Origin: Candidatus Jordarchaeia archaeon
GTDB taxonomy: Archaea > Asgardarchaeota > Jordiarchaeia > Jordiarchaeales > Jordiarchaeaceae
Direction: 5' to 3'
Assembly: GCA_029856435.1 (NCBI GenBank)
Contig: JAHQXB010000074.1
Location: 1 to 41,661, forward strand
Length of the DNA stretch: 41,661 nucleotides
Every line of letters begins with the position of its first letter. Position 1 is the stretch's first letter. Positions 34,511-41,661 of the stretch are shown piece after piece. The notes beneath the pieces were generated by a model. The model was not told where the DNA came from. It made no database searches and was given only the letters and a program-made list of their open reading frames with translations. The position numbers and the translations under genes were made by a program.

Positions 34511-35287
34511 ATGTATGTTGCTGGAATCGATATTGGAGCGCTTACCGCAAAATCAGTCATTTTGAAAGATGGGAAAGTGTTAGCTTTCACTGTTATTCCC
34601 TCGGGGTCAGATAGTAGGGAAACCGCACAGAAAGTTATGGATGCCACCCTAAGCAAGGTCGGGCTTGGCTTGAAAAATGTTGAGTTTACAGTTGCCACAG
34701 GCTACGGTCGTGTGAGTGTTCCCTTCGCAGATCTGCAGGTTACCGAGATATCTTGCCACGCTAAAGGTGCTTACTCACTTTTTCCCACTGCAAAAACGGT
34801 GATAGATATTGGAGGACAGGACAGTAAGGCCATAAAGTTAGGTGAGAACGGTAAGGTGGTGGACTTTGCTATGAATGATAGATGCGCTGCTGGTACGGGG
34901 AGATTTCTGGAAGTTATGGCTAAGGCTCTGGAGGTGAAATTGGAGGATCTGGGAGACCTCTCTCTTCAATCTAAAAATAGGGCAAAGATTAGTAGCATTT
35001 GCACAGTTTTTGCGGAGTCCGAGGTAATTTCGCAAATCTCTAAGGGAACCCCCAAAGTGGACATCATTGCAGGAATACATGATGCAATTGCCAGCAGAGT
35101 TTTTGGAATGGCCAGCAGGGTGAAAATTGAGAAGGATTTAGTTATGAGTGGGGGAGTAGCTAAAAATAAGGGCGTTATACGAGCCCTAGAAGAGAAGGTA
35201 GGGTTCAAAATTTTGGTGCCCGAAGAACCACAAATAGTGGGAGCTTTAGGTGCAGCTATAATCGCCCAAGAAAAAGTAGCAAAATAG
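34511..35287 (+). CDS. 2-hydroxyacyl-CoA dehydratase activator ATPase (HgdC/BadF type)
   Basis: A 258-aa ASKHA-fold ATPase whose dimer bridges one 4Fe-4S cluster and drives an electron into the dehydratase. The bridging Cys are expected to be Cys125 (NDRCAAGTGRFLEVMA) and Cys164 (SICTVFAESEVIS), both present. Nucleotide-binding motifs GIDIGALTAKSV, IDIGGQDSKAI and MSGGVAKNKGV are intact. The start is placed at ATG 34511, where the family begins (MYVAGIDIG); the frame runs open upstream to 34463. The ribosome-binding site is weak (GTGAT). It has the normal length of HgdC-like activators. Confidence 0.92.
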   Translation: MYVAGIDIGALTAKSVILKDGKVLAFTVIPSGSDSRETAQKVMDATLSKVGLGLKNVEFTVATGYGRVSVPFADLQVTEISCHAKGAYSLFPTAKTVIDIGGQDSKAIKLGENGKVVDFAMNDRCAAGTGRFLEVMAKALEVKLEDLGDLSLQSKNRAKISSICTVFAESEVISQISKGTPKVDIIAGIHDAIASRVFGMASRVKIEKDLVMSGGVAKNKGVIRALEEKVGFKILVPEEPQIVGALGAAIIAQEKVAK

Positions 35288-35360
35288 TTTGAAAAACTCA
35301 CCAAAGAGGGGTGAAATTTCAGATACTTTTATACGTCCATAGAAGATAGAATTTAACAGG

Positions 35361-35407
35361 TGTCACACTTAAAAACGGCTACTGATTAAAAATTCTGAAA
35401 TGTGACA
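35361..35407. promoter_or_regulatory. Inverted repeat before the aminotransferase gene
   Basis: TGTCACA (35361-35367) and its exact inverse TGTGACA (35401-35407) are 33 bases apart, within the leader between a TATA-like CTTTTATAC (about 35326-35334) and the GTG start at 35440. It might be an operator, or a base-paired element in the transcript. The repeat is short, so chance is possible. Confidence 0.3.
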
Positions 35408-35439
35408 AAAATCATTAAGATTGTTGGTGGTGTTGAGGA

Positions 35440-36828
35440 GTGGCTGACATAAAGCCGAAATATTTCACAGAAGAAGAAATCATCAATTTATTGTCCGAAG
35501 TGACTGATGAGGAACTACAGAACTGTCATAAGCATGAGCTTGTTCCCTCAAAAGATGTCATTCTGTATCAGGGTATACCTGGTGAGGCTAGAGTTAGGGA
35601 TTCCAAGGGTAATGAGTACATTGATTTTACATCTCAAGCTTGGACTCTGGGAATAGGCTACATACAGCAGGATGTCATGTTTGCCGCCATGGAGCAGATG
35701 AAACGCTTATCTCACGCCCGCAACCAGTTTCAGACGATTCCCCGCATAAAACTCGTCAACAAACTTTCGGAAATAGCCCCTGGCAACCTGAAAAATGTCG
35801 TTTTAAACACCCAGGGGGGCTCTGTGGCAGTTGAAGTGGCTCTAAAATTGGCCATGGTGAATAGACCAGCGGACCAAGATATTTTCATAACCATGTGGGG
35901 AGGATACCACGGCAACACTCTCGCCATGATGGCCCCCACACACTATATGCCCCTAGTAGTTCGGTACCGTGGCTTCGGAAGAGAACATTTTGTTAAATCC
36001 CCCTTCCCCTACTGCTACCGATGCCCCTTCGGCGAAAAGGACATCTCCGAATGCGGAAATCTGTGTCTAACCATGCTCCAAAAAACCATAGACTACGGTT
36101 GTCAAGGATTACCCATAGGCGTGCTCCTAGAACCCATCCAGGGACCAATGGGTGAAGTGCCAGCTCCCCCCGAGTTCATAAAGGGAGTCAGAGAGGTCTG
36201 CGATAAGAACAATCTCCTACTCCTCTTTGACGAGTCTCAAACCGCGTTCGGTAGAATAGGCACAATGTTTGCAGCTGAGTACTATAAGACAATTCCCGAC
36301 ATCATGGCTCTCACTAAGGCTCTGGGAGGCGGATTTCCCATGGGCGCAACACTGGCGAGCGAGAAGTTGGGCATGTTCACCCCCGCAGAGCAGCACAGTA
36401 CCTTCAGCGCAAACCCCGTCTGCTACGCCGCCGCCCTAGTAAACCTGATGCTCATAGAAAAGCTGGATTTGCCTAAGAGAGCTGAGGAAATGGGAAGATA
36501 CCTAATGAAAAGATTCCTGGAGCTTCAGGAGAAATATCCCATAATGGGTGATGTGCGAGGCATTGGACTGTTCCAAGGAGTGGAACTCGTAAAAGACCCC
36601 AAAACAAAAGTTCCCGCAAACACCGCAGCAGAAGAATTCGTAAATGAAGCCCTCAAAAGGGGACTAATACTAGACTTGAGCCAACCAGTAATAACCATAC
36701 ATGGAGACTTTTATAGAAACACCCTAACAATTAAACCCCCGCTAGTAATTACCCGAGAACAGATTGACCGCGCCCTAGAAATTTTCGAAGAATGCCTACA
36801 AACAGTTACTCCCCTCATAAAAGCCTAA
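35440..36828 (+). CDS. Class III (omega/GABA-type) aminotransferase
   Basis: A 462-aa PLP enzyme of the acetylornithine/4-aminobutyrate aminotransferase class. The Schiff-base Lys is K293 in LTKALGGGFPMGA, and Asp264 in LLFDESQTAFGR contacts the PLP ring. STQGGSVAVEVALK-type and HGNT segments are in place. An unusual stretch with Cys192, 195, 205 and 209 (CYRCPFGEKDISECGNLC) may bind a metal or form a structural site; similar Cys sets occur in some archaeal relatives. The start is GTG 35440, with GGTGGTG about 8 bases upstream. Substrate is unknown; amino-acid or omega-amine transamination fits the CoA dehydratase upstream. It is probably a separate transcription unit. Confidence 0.88.
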   Translation: MADIKPKYFTEEEIINLLSEVTDEELQNCHKHELVPSKDVILYQGIPGEARVRDSKGNEYIDFTSQAWTLGIGYIQQDVMFAAMEQMKRLSHARNQFQTIPRIKLVNKLSEIAPGNLKNVVLNTQGGSVAVEVALKLAMVNRPADQDIFITMWGGYHGNTLAMMAPTHYMPLVVRYRGFGREHFVKSPFPYCYRCPFGEKDISECGNLCLTMLQKTIDYGCQGLPIGVLLEPIQGPMGEVPAPPEFIKGVREVCDKNNLLLLFDESQTAFGRIGTMFAAEYYKTIPDIMALTKALGGGFPMGATLASEKLGMFTPAEQHSTFSANPVCYAAALVNLMLIEKLDLPKRAEEMGRYLMKRFLELQEKYPIMGDVRGIGLFQGVELVKDPKTKVPANTAAEEFVNEALKRGLILDLSQPVITIHGDFYRNTLTIKPPLVITREQIDRALEIFEECLQTVTPLIKA

Positions 36829-36902
36829 AAAACTAAATCCTCAACTTTTCTTTTTTTTAAATATCCAAATTTACAAAGCTTCTCTTGCTTCCTCCCACGA
36901 TT

Positions 36903-36929
36903 ACCCACAATAATTGTGGGTGCCTTTTT
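36903..36929 (+). terminator. Hairpin terminator after aminotransferase
   Basis: ACCCACAA and TTGTGGGT form an 8-bp stem with a 3-base loop, followed by GCCTTTTT. It lies 75 bases after the aminotransferase stop in a 363-base gap that otherwise holds only A/T-rich DNA and the promoter of the kinase gene. Confidence 0.5.
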
Positions 36930-37082
36930 CATCTGGTTTTCCGATACATTTGCTGATATTTCCTATTGCGGTAGCAAAAAAACATGCTTATCTTAACAAA
37001 AAAGAGGGAAAAATCGCTCTCAGCACCTTGGGAAACGCAGTAGCCCGCCCTCCTCCTAAATTGTTCTAAACAGCCCGAAAAT

Positions 37083-37095
37083 CTATTTATATTTC
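37083..37095 (+). promoter_or_regulatory. TATA-box promoter of FGGY kinase gene
   Basis: CTATTTATATTTC is the best TATA match in the gap before the kinase. It would give a leader of about 80 bases before the TTG at 37192. A second A/T tract at 37100-37125 is an alternative. Confidence 0.35.
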
Positions 37096-37191
37096 AAAAA
37101 TATAATTAAGAAACTATTTAAGAAAGAAGTTTGATAGAGACTCATAAAAATTGAGAAATTTTATCCCTAAAAATATGGGAGGCTAAAAGAG

Positions 37192-38781
37192 TTGGGAGAA
37201 CAATGCATACTAACACACGATGTCGGCACATCCGGTAACAAAGCTGCACTGGTAAGTACATCTGGCAAAATAATAGGGGTAGCCGAGAAAAATTACGATG
37301 TGAACTATCCCAAGCCAGGATGGGCAGAACAAGACCCAAAACAGTACTGGAACGCAGTAGTGGAAACAACCCGAGAACTCATAAAAAAGACAAAAGTAGA
37401 CCCCAAAGATGTGATTGGAATAAGCCTGGACGCCCAAATGATGTCCGCAATACCCGTAGACAAAGACGGAAACGCCCTCAGACCCGCAATGATCTGGCTC
37501 GACTCAAGAAGCGAAAAACAATCCGACGAGTTCGAAGCCAAATTCGACCCCATAAGCCAACTATTAGATTTCGGAAACCTACCAATGACCACAGCAAAAG
37601 ACGTCATCCCTAAAATCTGGTGGATTCGCGACAATGAACCAAAAATATTCCAAAAAGCCTACAAATGGTGCGACGTTAAAGACTACGTAATACGCCAACT
37701 CGTAGGTGACTTCTACACCGACTGGAGCACCGCACTCCTCTTCGGACTCTTCCACATCCAAAACCATGTCTGGGTCGACGAACTAATACAGGGAGTAGGC
37801 CTATCAAGAGACAAACTCTGCGAAGTTGTAAAAACCACAGACATCGTAGGAACACTAACAAAAGAAGCCGCACAACAGCTGGGACTAACCACAGAAACAC
37901 CCGTAATATGCGGCGCAGGCGACGCCCCCGCCACCCACGTAGGCTCCGGCGCAATAAGGACAAATGAAGGACACCTCTACCTCGGCACATCCGGCTGGGT
38001 CTCAGTAACAGTCGACAATTTCACCGCCGACCCCGACACAGGCATAGCCGCTATATACTCCGGAGTCCCAGGCAAGTTCATGCTCATCGGCGAAATGGAA
38101 AGCGTCGCCGCCCCATTCAAATGGTTCAAAGACAACCTCGGAGGCCTAGAATGCCTAATGGCCATGGAGAAAGGATGCGACCCCTACGATGTCATAAACG
38201 AAGAGGCAGCGTCAGTAGGACCCGGCGCCAAAAAGCTAATCTTTCTACCCTGGATGCTTGGAGAAAGGGCCCCCATACAAGACACCATGGTCAGAGGGGG
38301 CTTCATAAACCTAAGCTTCCACCACGGCAGACCCGAAATAGCTAGAGCCATACTGGAAGGAGTAGCCTACCACATCAGGTGGATAACAAAAAACATACAA
38401 AAAATTCTCGATCGAGGAGTCTTAGACCCAAACCAGCCCAAACCCCAAATCCCATCCCTAAACGCCTGCGGAGGGGGAGCCATAAGTTCCGTCTGGATGC
38501 AAATATTTGCCGACGTCCTAAACAAAAGAATCCGTCCCCTCAAAGAACCCCGCCACGTCGCAGCACTAGGAATCGCCATAATATCTATGGTGGGACTAGA
38601 AATCTATCCGGACTTTGAAACCGCCGTAGATAAAGTCATCAAAATCGAAAAAGATTACTACCCAAACGAAAATCTAAAACCAATATATGACGAAATGTAC
38701 AATGTATTCGAAGGAATCTACCCCAAACTAAAAGAAGTCTACCAAACCCTAAACAAAGGCGAAACCCATCCAAAAGCGTAA
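37192..38781 (+). CDS. FGGY-family carbohydrate kinase (xylulokinase-like)
   Basis: A 529-aa ATP-dependent sugar kinase. The N-terminal phosphate-binding loop is THDVGTSGNKAAL, and the catalytic base is Asp244 in CGAGDAPATHVGSGA, with GTSGW following. C-terminal ATP-binding ACGGGAISSVW is also clear. Xylulokinase, ribulokinase or a related activity is expected; the substrate cannot be fixed from the sequence. The start is TTG 37192 with GGGAGG about 9 bases upstream. The whole gene is unusually A/C-rich on its coding strand. It stands alone, upstream of a decayed region and facing the RubisCO-like gene on the other strand. Confidence 0.88.
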   Translation: MGEQCILTHDVGTSGNKAALVSTSGKIIGVAEKNYDVNYPKPGWAEQDPKQYWNAVVETTRELIKKTKVDPKDVIGISLDAQMMSAIPVDKDGNALRPAMIWLDSRSEKQSDEFEAKFDPISQLLDFGNLPMTTAKDVIPKIWWIRDNEPKIFQKAYKWCDVKDYVIRQLVGDFYTDWSTALLFGLFHIQNHVWVDELIQGVGLSRDKLCEVVKTTDIVGTLTKEAAQQLGLTTETPVICGAGDAPATHVGSGAIRTNEGHLYLGTSGWVSVTVDNFTADPDTGIAAIYSGVPGKFMLIGEMESVAAPFKWFKDNLGGLECLMAMEKGCDPYDVINEEAASVGPGAKKLIFLPWMLGERAPIQDTMVRGGFINLSFHHGRPEIARAILEGVAYHIRWITKNIQKILDRGVLDPNQPKPQIPSLNACGGGAISSVWMQIFADVLNKRIRPLKEPRHVAALGIAIISMVGLEIYPDFETAVDKVIKIEKDYYPNENLKPIYDEMYNVFEGIYPKLKEVYQTLNKGETHPKA

Positions 38782-39611
38782 CCTAAACCAACATCCCTCC
38801 CCTTTTTTTGGTCTTACTTGCCTAGTAAACCTCAACATTGTTCCCCAATAGAGAGAATGGATTCTGCATCCATCTCAATAGTTTAATCTTCCATTTTACA
38901 AGTCATAGCAAACCTACATACGCTTACGCGTTTTAGATAAAGGATGAAAACCTAGAGTTTCTCATAACAATAGTGTATTCGTCTGGCTTAATTTTTTGCT
39001 GACGACTATAAAATTAAGGCCGATTTAAATGGTTTCCTCAACAAAAATTTAATAATTATAAGACTCCCCCCAAATAAAGAATATTTCAATTCTAAAGAAA
39101 AGATGTTGAAAAAGTCTAAGGGCAATATTACTAAGTGGAGCAATTCGAGGAATAGCAGGAACCATAACAACAGCCTTCAGTAAATACAATCCCTAAAACT
39201 AATACGCTTTTATGAGAATTATCCTCCTATGTTTCGCAATTAACTTTACCATTTCGGTACTTAGGCCTCGTTTTTTCTCCGGTTTTATCCCCCACCCAAT
39301 ACCCCATTCTCCAACTGTCTCTACACTCGCTACAAACCTCATTCGTATCGGTTCTACTCCTCATCGTGCCTATCATCGTAGAAATGAATACCAGCGAGTA
39401 TACATACAAAATTGGAGGAGCCATAAGTATCCTATCGTAGCTCCCCTTTCAGCATAATATCACTCTGAAGACTATAATAACAATGGGAAATCTAATAACG
39501 GCATATACATCCACATCCGTATAACCAACTCCTATTAGCGATTCAACAGAACTTAAACAAGGAAAGAAAATAGCCTAATAGTCTCATCCCTACATTCAAA
39601 AACTGCAATGA
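38782..39611. other. Decayed intergenic region with gene remnants
   Basis: No intact gene. After a pyrimidine-rich tract near 38800-38815 the DNA holds short open pieces that read like protein but have no start. One ends with SGAIRGIAGTITTAFSKYN (about 39112-39195). Another reads QTSFVSVLLLIVPIIVEMN and ends at 39440, resembling a membrane segment. Both look like eroded genes. I recognise no family, and found no tRNA, repeat array or RNA gene here. Confidence 0.4.
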
Positions 39612-39916
39612 AAAGTTGAAATAGATCCGTTTTTAAAACTGAGAACAAATAATTACCTCATAGATGGAAGCTACCTCGATGTTTGGCTATCCCACAAAAT
39701 TCTTGGAAGATACGCTTACCACTGGGAGCAAAGACACATAAACGGCGGAATGCACAGACACGATAACCCCCCCACGAATCCTAAAATATATGAAAACATT
39801 CCCACAACGAAACAGAGAACAACGCCCAGGAGAGCCAAATAAGCGAAAAACCCGAAGAAGCGATAATCCAAATCCTGAACTTTATCAAAGAAAAAATCCA
39901 TAAACAAAAGATTTAG
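39612..39916 (+). pseudogene. Frameshifted TumE-family (DUF6516) toxin remnant
   Basis: Three reading frames together follow the TumE toxin pattern. Frame one (from 39612) reads DPFLKLRTNNYLIDGSYLD, then VWLSHKILGRYAYHWEQRH and a piece with HRHDNPP. Frame two continues KYMKTFP. Frame three reads HSHNETENNAQESQISEK, then PEEAIIQILNFIKEKIHKQ, ending in TAG 39914-39916. The tyrosine/histidine-rich YAYHW and RHDN segments, then TFP and a C-terminal helix, are the family hallmarks as I recall them. At least two frameshifts and no start codon make it inactive. No antitoxin gene is recognisable upstream. Confidence 0.65.
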
Positions 39917-40129
39917 AAAAAATCAAAACTAATCCGGAATATACTATGAATGATATTTGTATTAACCTGCCTAATTGATGCGTAACCATAAAATAAGTAA
40001 TCCAAAATGCAAAATAAGCTTATTACTAGCCAACCATTGTTGCACATAATTAACAGAAAACAACGAACGAATTTTACCAAAACAATAAAAGGAAAAATAA
40101 AAAGGAGGAGACCCCGAAACCAAGCCATT

Positions 40130-41434
40130 TTACACCAGCTTACTCGTCTTCCATGTACCCAGAGCGCGAGCAAGCTCCTTGTGATCCTCAGCATACTTCT
40201 CTAAGGGAATACCCTTCATAGCAGCATCAATAGCCTGACGGAAAGAAATAGCGCCAGCACGAGGACCATCAGGATGGGCGTGCATCGCACCACCCACACC
40301 CACCACAAAGTCCCTACCAATGTCCGCCATAATCTGAGGGACAAGCTGCACAATAATACCACCAGCAGGCATAGGCATCGTCGGTCTCAAATGATAAAAC
40401 GGAAAAGTCAACTCACGCCAAACCTGTAAATAAGTCTCCTTCATAAAAGGCGCCTTACCATAGGGAGCAGGATAAACTTCTATGTCTGCTCCTGCTAGTC
40501 TGCAGAATTTTCCTAGTACGAGTCTGGCGTCTATTCCGTAGTGGGGTGAGGGGTATATGGCGGCAGCAAAATCAGTGTGGGCCAAAATGGGTACTTTGAT
40601 GCTTGGGTCTTCTGCTAGGTCTCTGAATGTTTCGTATCCCGTTGTGATGATGTTGACCATGAGGGCGTTGGCTCCTAGTTCTATGGCTCGTTCTGCGAGT
40701 TCTAGGGTTTTTTTGGGTCGGTCGGTTATGTTTACTGTGTAGAGTGTTTTTTCTCCTTTTTCTTCGTTTGCTTTGTCTATTGCTTCCATGAATTTTACTA
40801 CTCGGTCTTCTACTCGGTTTAGTTCCATGTCTGCTAGTAGTTCGTCGTCTTTTATGAGGTCTACTCCGCCTGCTGCGACTTGGTATGCTAGGTCTGCTCC
40901 TATTTCGCATGGTGAGTAGACGCAGGGTTTTATCATGTTATTTAGTATGGGTCGGTCTTTTATTCCTAGTACTTGTCTTACTCCTTGTATTCCGAATTTT
41001 GGTCCTTTGAATCCTTCTACCCATTTTTTGGGGAAGTTGAGGTCTAGGAGTTTTATTTTTCCTGCAGCTGAGAGGTTCCCGACTACTGTGCTGAATAGTA
41101 GGGGTAGGTTAGGTTCTCCGAGGTTTCTTATGGGATATGCTATTTGTATTATCCAGTGTCTTTCTTCTGTTTTTGGTAGTTGCCATTGGTGGGGTGGGAT
41201 TTCGTATACTCCTATTACTCGGGCTGCGTGTAGTTTTCTGACTTCGGGTGTTTCTTTGGGTACTGGGGTCCATGTTCCGGTGCTTTGTTCTAGTGCTGCG
41301 GCTTGGGCTAGTGTGTATCCGTCCAGCCATGAGGGTTGGATTGTGTAGTAGGTTGCGATTATGTATTCTTCTGGGTCTATGCCTTCGGGTAGTGCTTCGG
41401 GTGTTGATAGTAGTTCATATTTTTTTTCTCCCAA
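40130..41434 (-). CDS. RubisCO-like protein, form IV
   Basis: A 434-aa member of the RubisCO large-subunit superfamily. Retained: Glu49 and the TGTW segment, Asn120, Lys169 (Lys175 in spinach numbering), the metal-binding KDDE (Lys195, Asp197, Glu198), His286 (His294) and the loop-6 Lys327 (Lys334). Replaced: Lys177 is Cys171, Arg295 is Thr287, His298 is Ala290 and Ser379 is Ala357. Carboxylation of ribulose bisphosphate is therefore unlikely. Relatives act as enolases, isomerases or decarboxylases on phosphorylated sugar-like compounds. The start is TTG 41434, with GGAGG 7 bases upstream; the frame is open for another 50 codons with low-complexity residues, not counted. Strand composition flips at about 40490. 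Confidence 0.88.
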   Translation of the reverse strand: MGEKKYELLSTPEALPEGIDPEEYIIATYYTIQPSWLDGYTLAQAAALEQSTGTWTPVPKETPEVRKLHAARVIGVYEIPPHQWQLPKTEERHWIIQIAYPIRNLGEPNLPLLFSTVVGNLSAAGKIKLLDLNFPKKWVEGFKGPKFGIQGVRQVLGIKDRPILNNMIKPCVYSPCEIGADLAYQVAAGGVDLIKDDELLADMELNRVEDRVVKFMEAIDKANEEKGEKTLYTVNITDRPKKTLELAERAIELGANALMVNIITTGYETFRDLAEDPSIKVPILAHTDFAAAIYPSPHYGIDARLVLGKFCRLAGADIEVYPAPYGKAPFMKETYLQVWRELTFPFYHLRPTMPMPAGGIIVQLVPQIMADIGRDFVVGVGGAMHAHPDGPRAGAISFRQAIDAAMKGIPLEKYAEDHKELARALGTWKTSKLV

Positions 41435-41661
41435 TTTTTTTCCTCCATTCTTTTCTTGTGTTTCCAGTGAATACGTATTTTTTGTGCTTTTATTCTTATT
41501 GGAAGTTTTGTGGTGTGGGTTGGTTTGATTACTGTTTTGGGTAATAATTTTGAAAAGTTTTTTGTCATTTGGTGTCCCGGGCATAAACGGTTAATGAAGT
41601 CTTCTTTTCCCCAAAAAAAGCGTTTTTTGCCCTCTTTTTCACGGAGACCAATATAACTAAT
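41435..41661 (-). promoter_or_regulatory. Upstream region of the RubisCO-like gene
   Basis: A/T-rich DNA with an open frame that lacks any ribosome-binding site and encodes a low-complexity Asn/Lys/Thr-rich stretch, so it is probably leader. Near the window end, a run of A's, GCG and a run of T's (about 41612-41630) could form a hairpin. No clear TATA box was found. Confidence 0.3.

Noticed and set aside
39212..39457. 81-codon plus-strand frame
   Set aside because: Its composition is not protein-like, and another frame in the same stretch gives a better membrane-segment reading; the region is treated as decayed.
41435..41584. Fifty extra residues at the N-terminus of the RubisCO-like protein
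   Set aside because: The stretch is Asn/Lys/Thr-rich and unlike the family, whereas TTG 41434 has a strong GGAGG site.
1..41661. CRISPR arrays, tRNA and rRNA genes
   Set aside because: I saw no regularly spaced repeats, no tRNA T-loop/acceptor pattern and no rRNA-like sequence.

Overview
The window looks archaeal. Start codons are often GTG or TTG behind GGAGG/GGTGA ribosome-binding sites, promoters look like TATA boxes, and there is a formylmethanofuran dehydrogenase subunit B, a Tan1-like THUMP protein and a longin-like small protein. Corrinoid/UroD-type methyltransferases, 2-hydroxyacyl-CoA dehydratase and a RubisCO-like protein suggest an anaerobic, heterotrophic lineage with the archaeal Wood-Ljungdahl pathway, for example Bathyarchaeia or a relative. 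That placement is inference; no rRNA or tRNA gene was seen.

Layout. 0.5-4.4 kb: an acyl-CoA dehydrogenase with an extra C-terminal domain, a deaminase-type amidohydrolase and a THUMP protein. 4.5-8.6 kb: two corrinoid-protein/UroD-fold methyltransferase pairs separated by a MITE-like inverted-repeat element. 8.6-16.5 kb: an amidohydrolase-2 enzyme, a lipase-like hydrolase, a broken threonine-dehydratase gene, GalT, CbiX, a membrane M28 peptidase, an alkylsulfatase-type metallo-beta-lactamase and a polytopic membrane protein. 16.6-21.2 kb: an apparent operon of UroD-fold methyltransferase, cupin sugar-isomerase-like protein and GH38 alpha-mannosidase. 21.6-25.6 kb: a third corrinoid/UroD pair (minus strand), a sulfatase-fold hydrolase and an orphan corrinoid protein. 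25.8-31.3 kb: a second acyl-CoA dehydrogenase, a ferredoxin, small unknown proteins, and a three-cluster Fe-S protein next to FwdB. 32.1-35.3 kb: the two subunits and the ATPase activator of a 2-hydroxyacyl-CoA dehydratase. 35.4-41.4 kb: a class III aminotransferase, an FGGY sugar kinase, 1.3 kb of decayed DNA with a TumE-family pseudogene, and a form IV RubisCO-like protein.

How the genes may work together. Four UroD-fold proteins and four B12-binding proteins point to corrinoid-dependent methyl transfer from several methylated compounds. The four UroD proteins differ at the metal site, and only one (21617-22663) has the full HxC...C zinc set of MtaA/MtbA. No MttB, MtaB or MtmB-type substrate methyltransferase and no reductive activator is present, so some UroD paralogs may themselves demethylate substrates. 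CbiX would support corrinoid synthesis and Fwd the C1 pathway. Sugar genes (GH38, cupin, GalT, FGGY kinase) and sulfatase-type genes beside methyltransferases suggest use of methylated or sulfated glycans. Acyl-CoA dehydrogenases, the dehydratase and the aminotransferase suggest amino-acid or organic-acid fermentation.

The strand composition (G+T against A+C) flips abruptly inside several genes, most sharply in the first acyl-CoA dehydrogenase and in the RubisCO-like gene.
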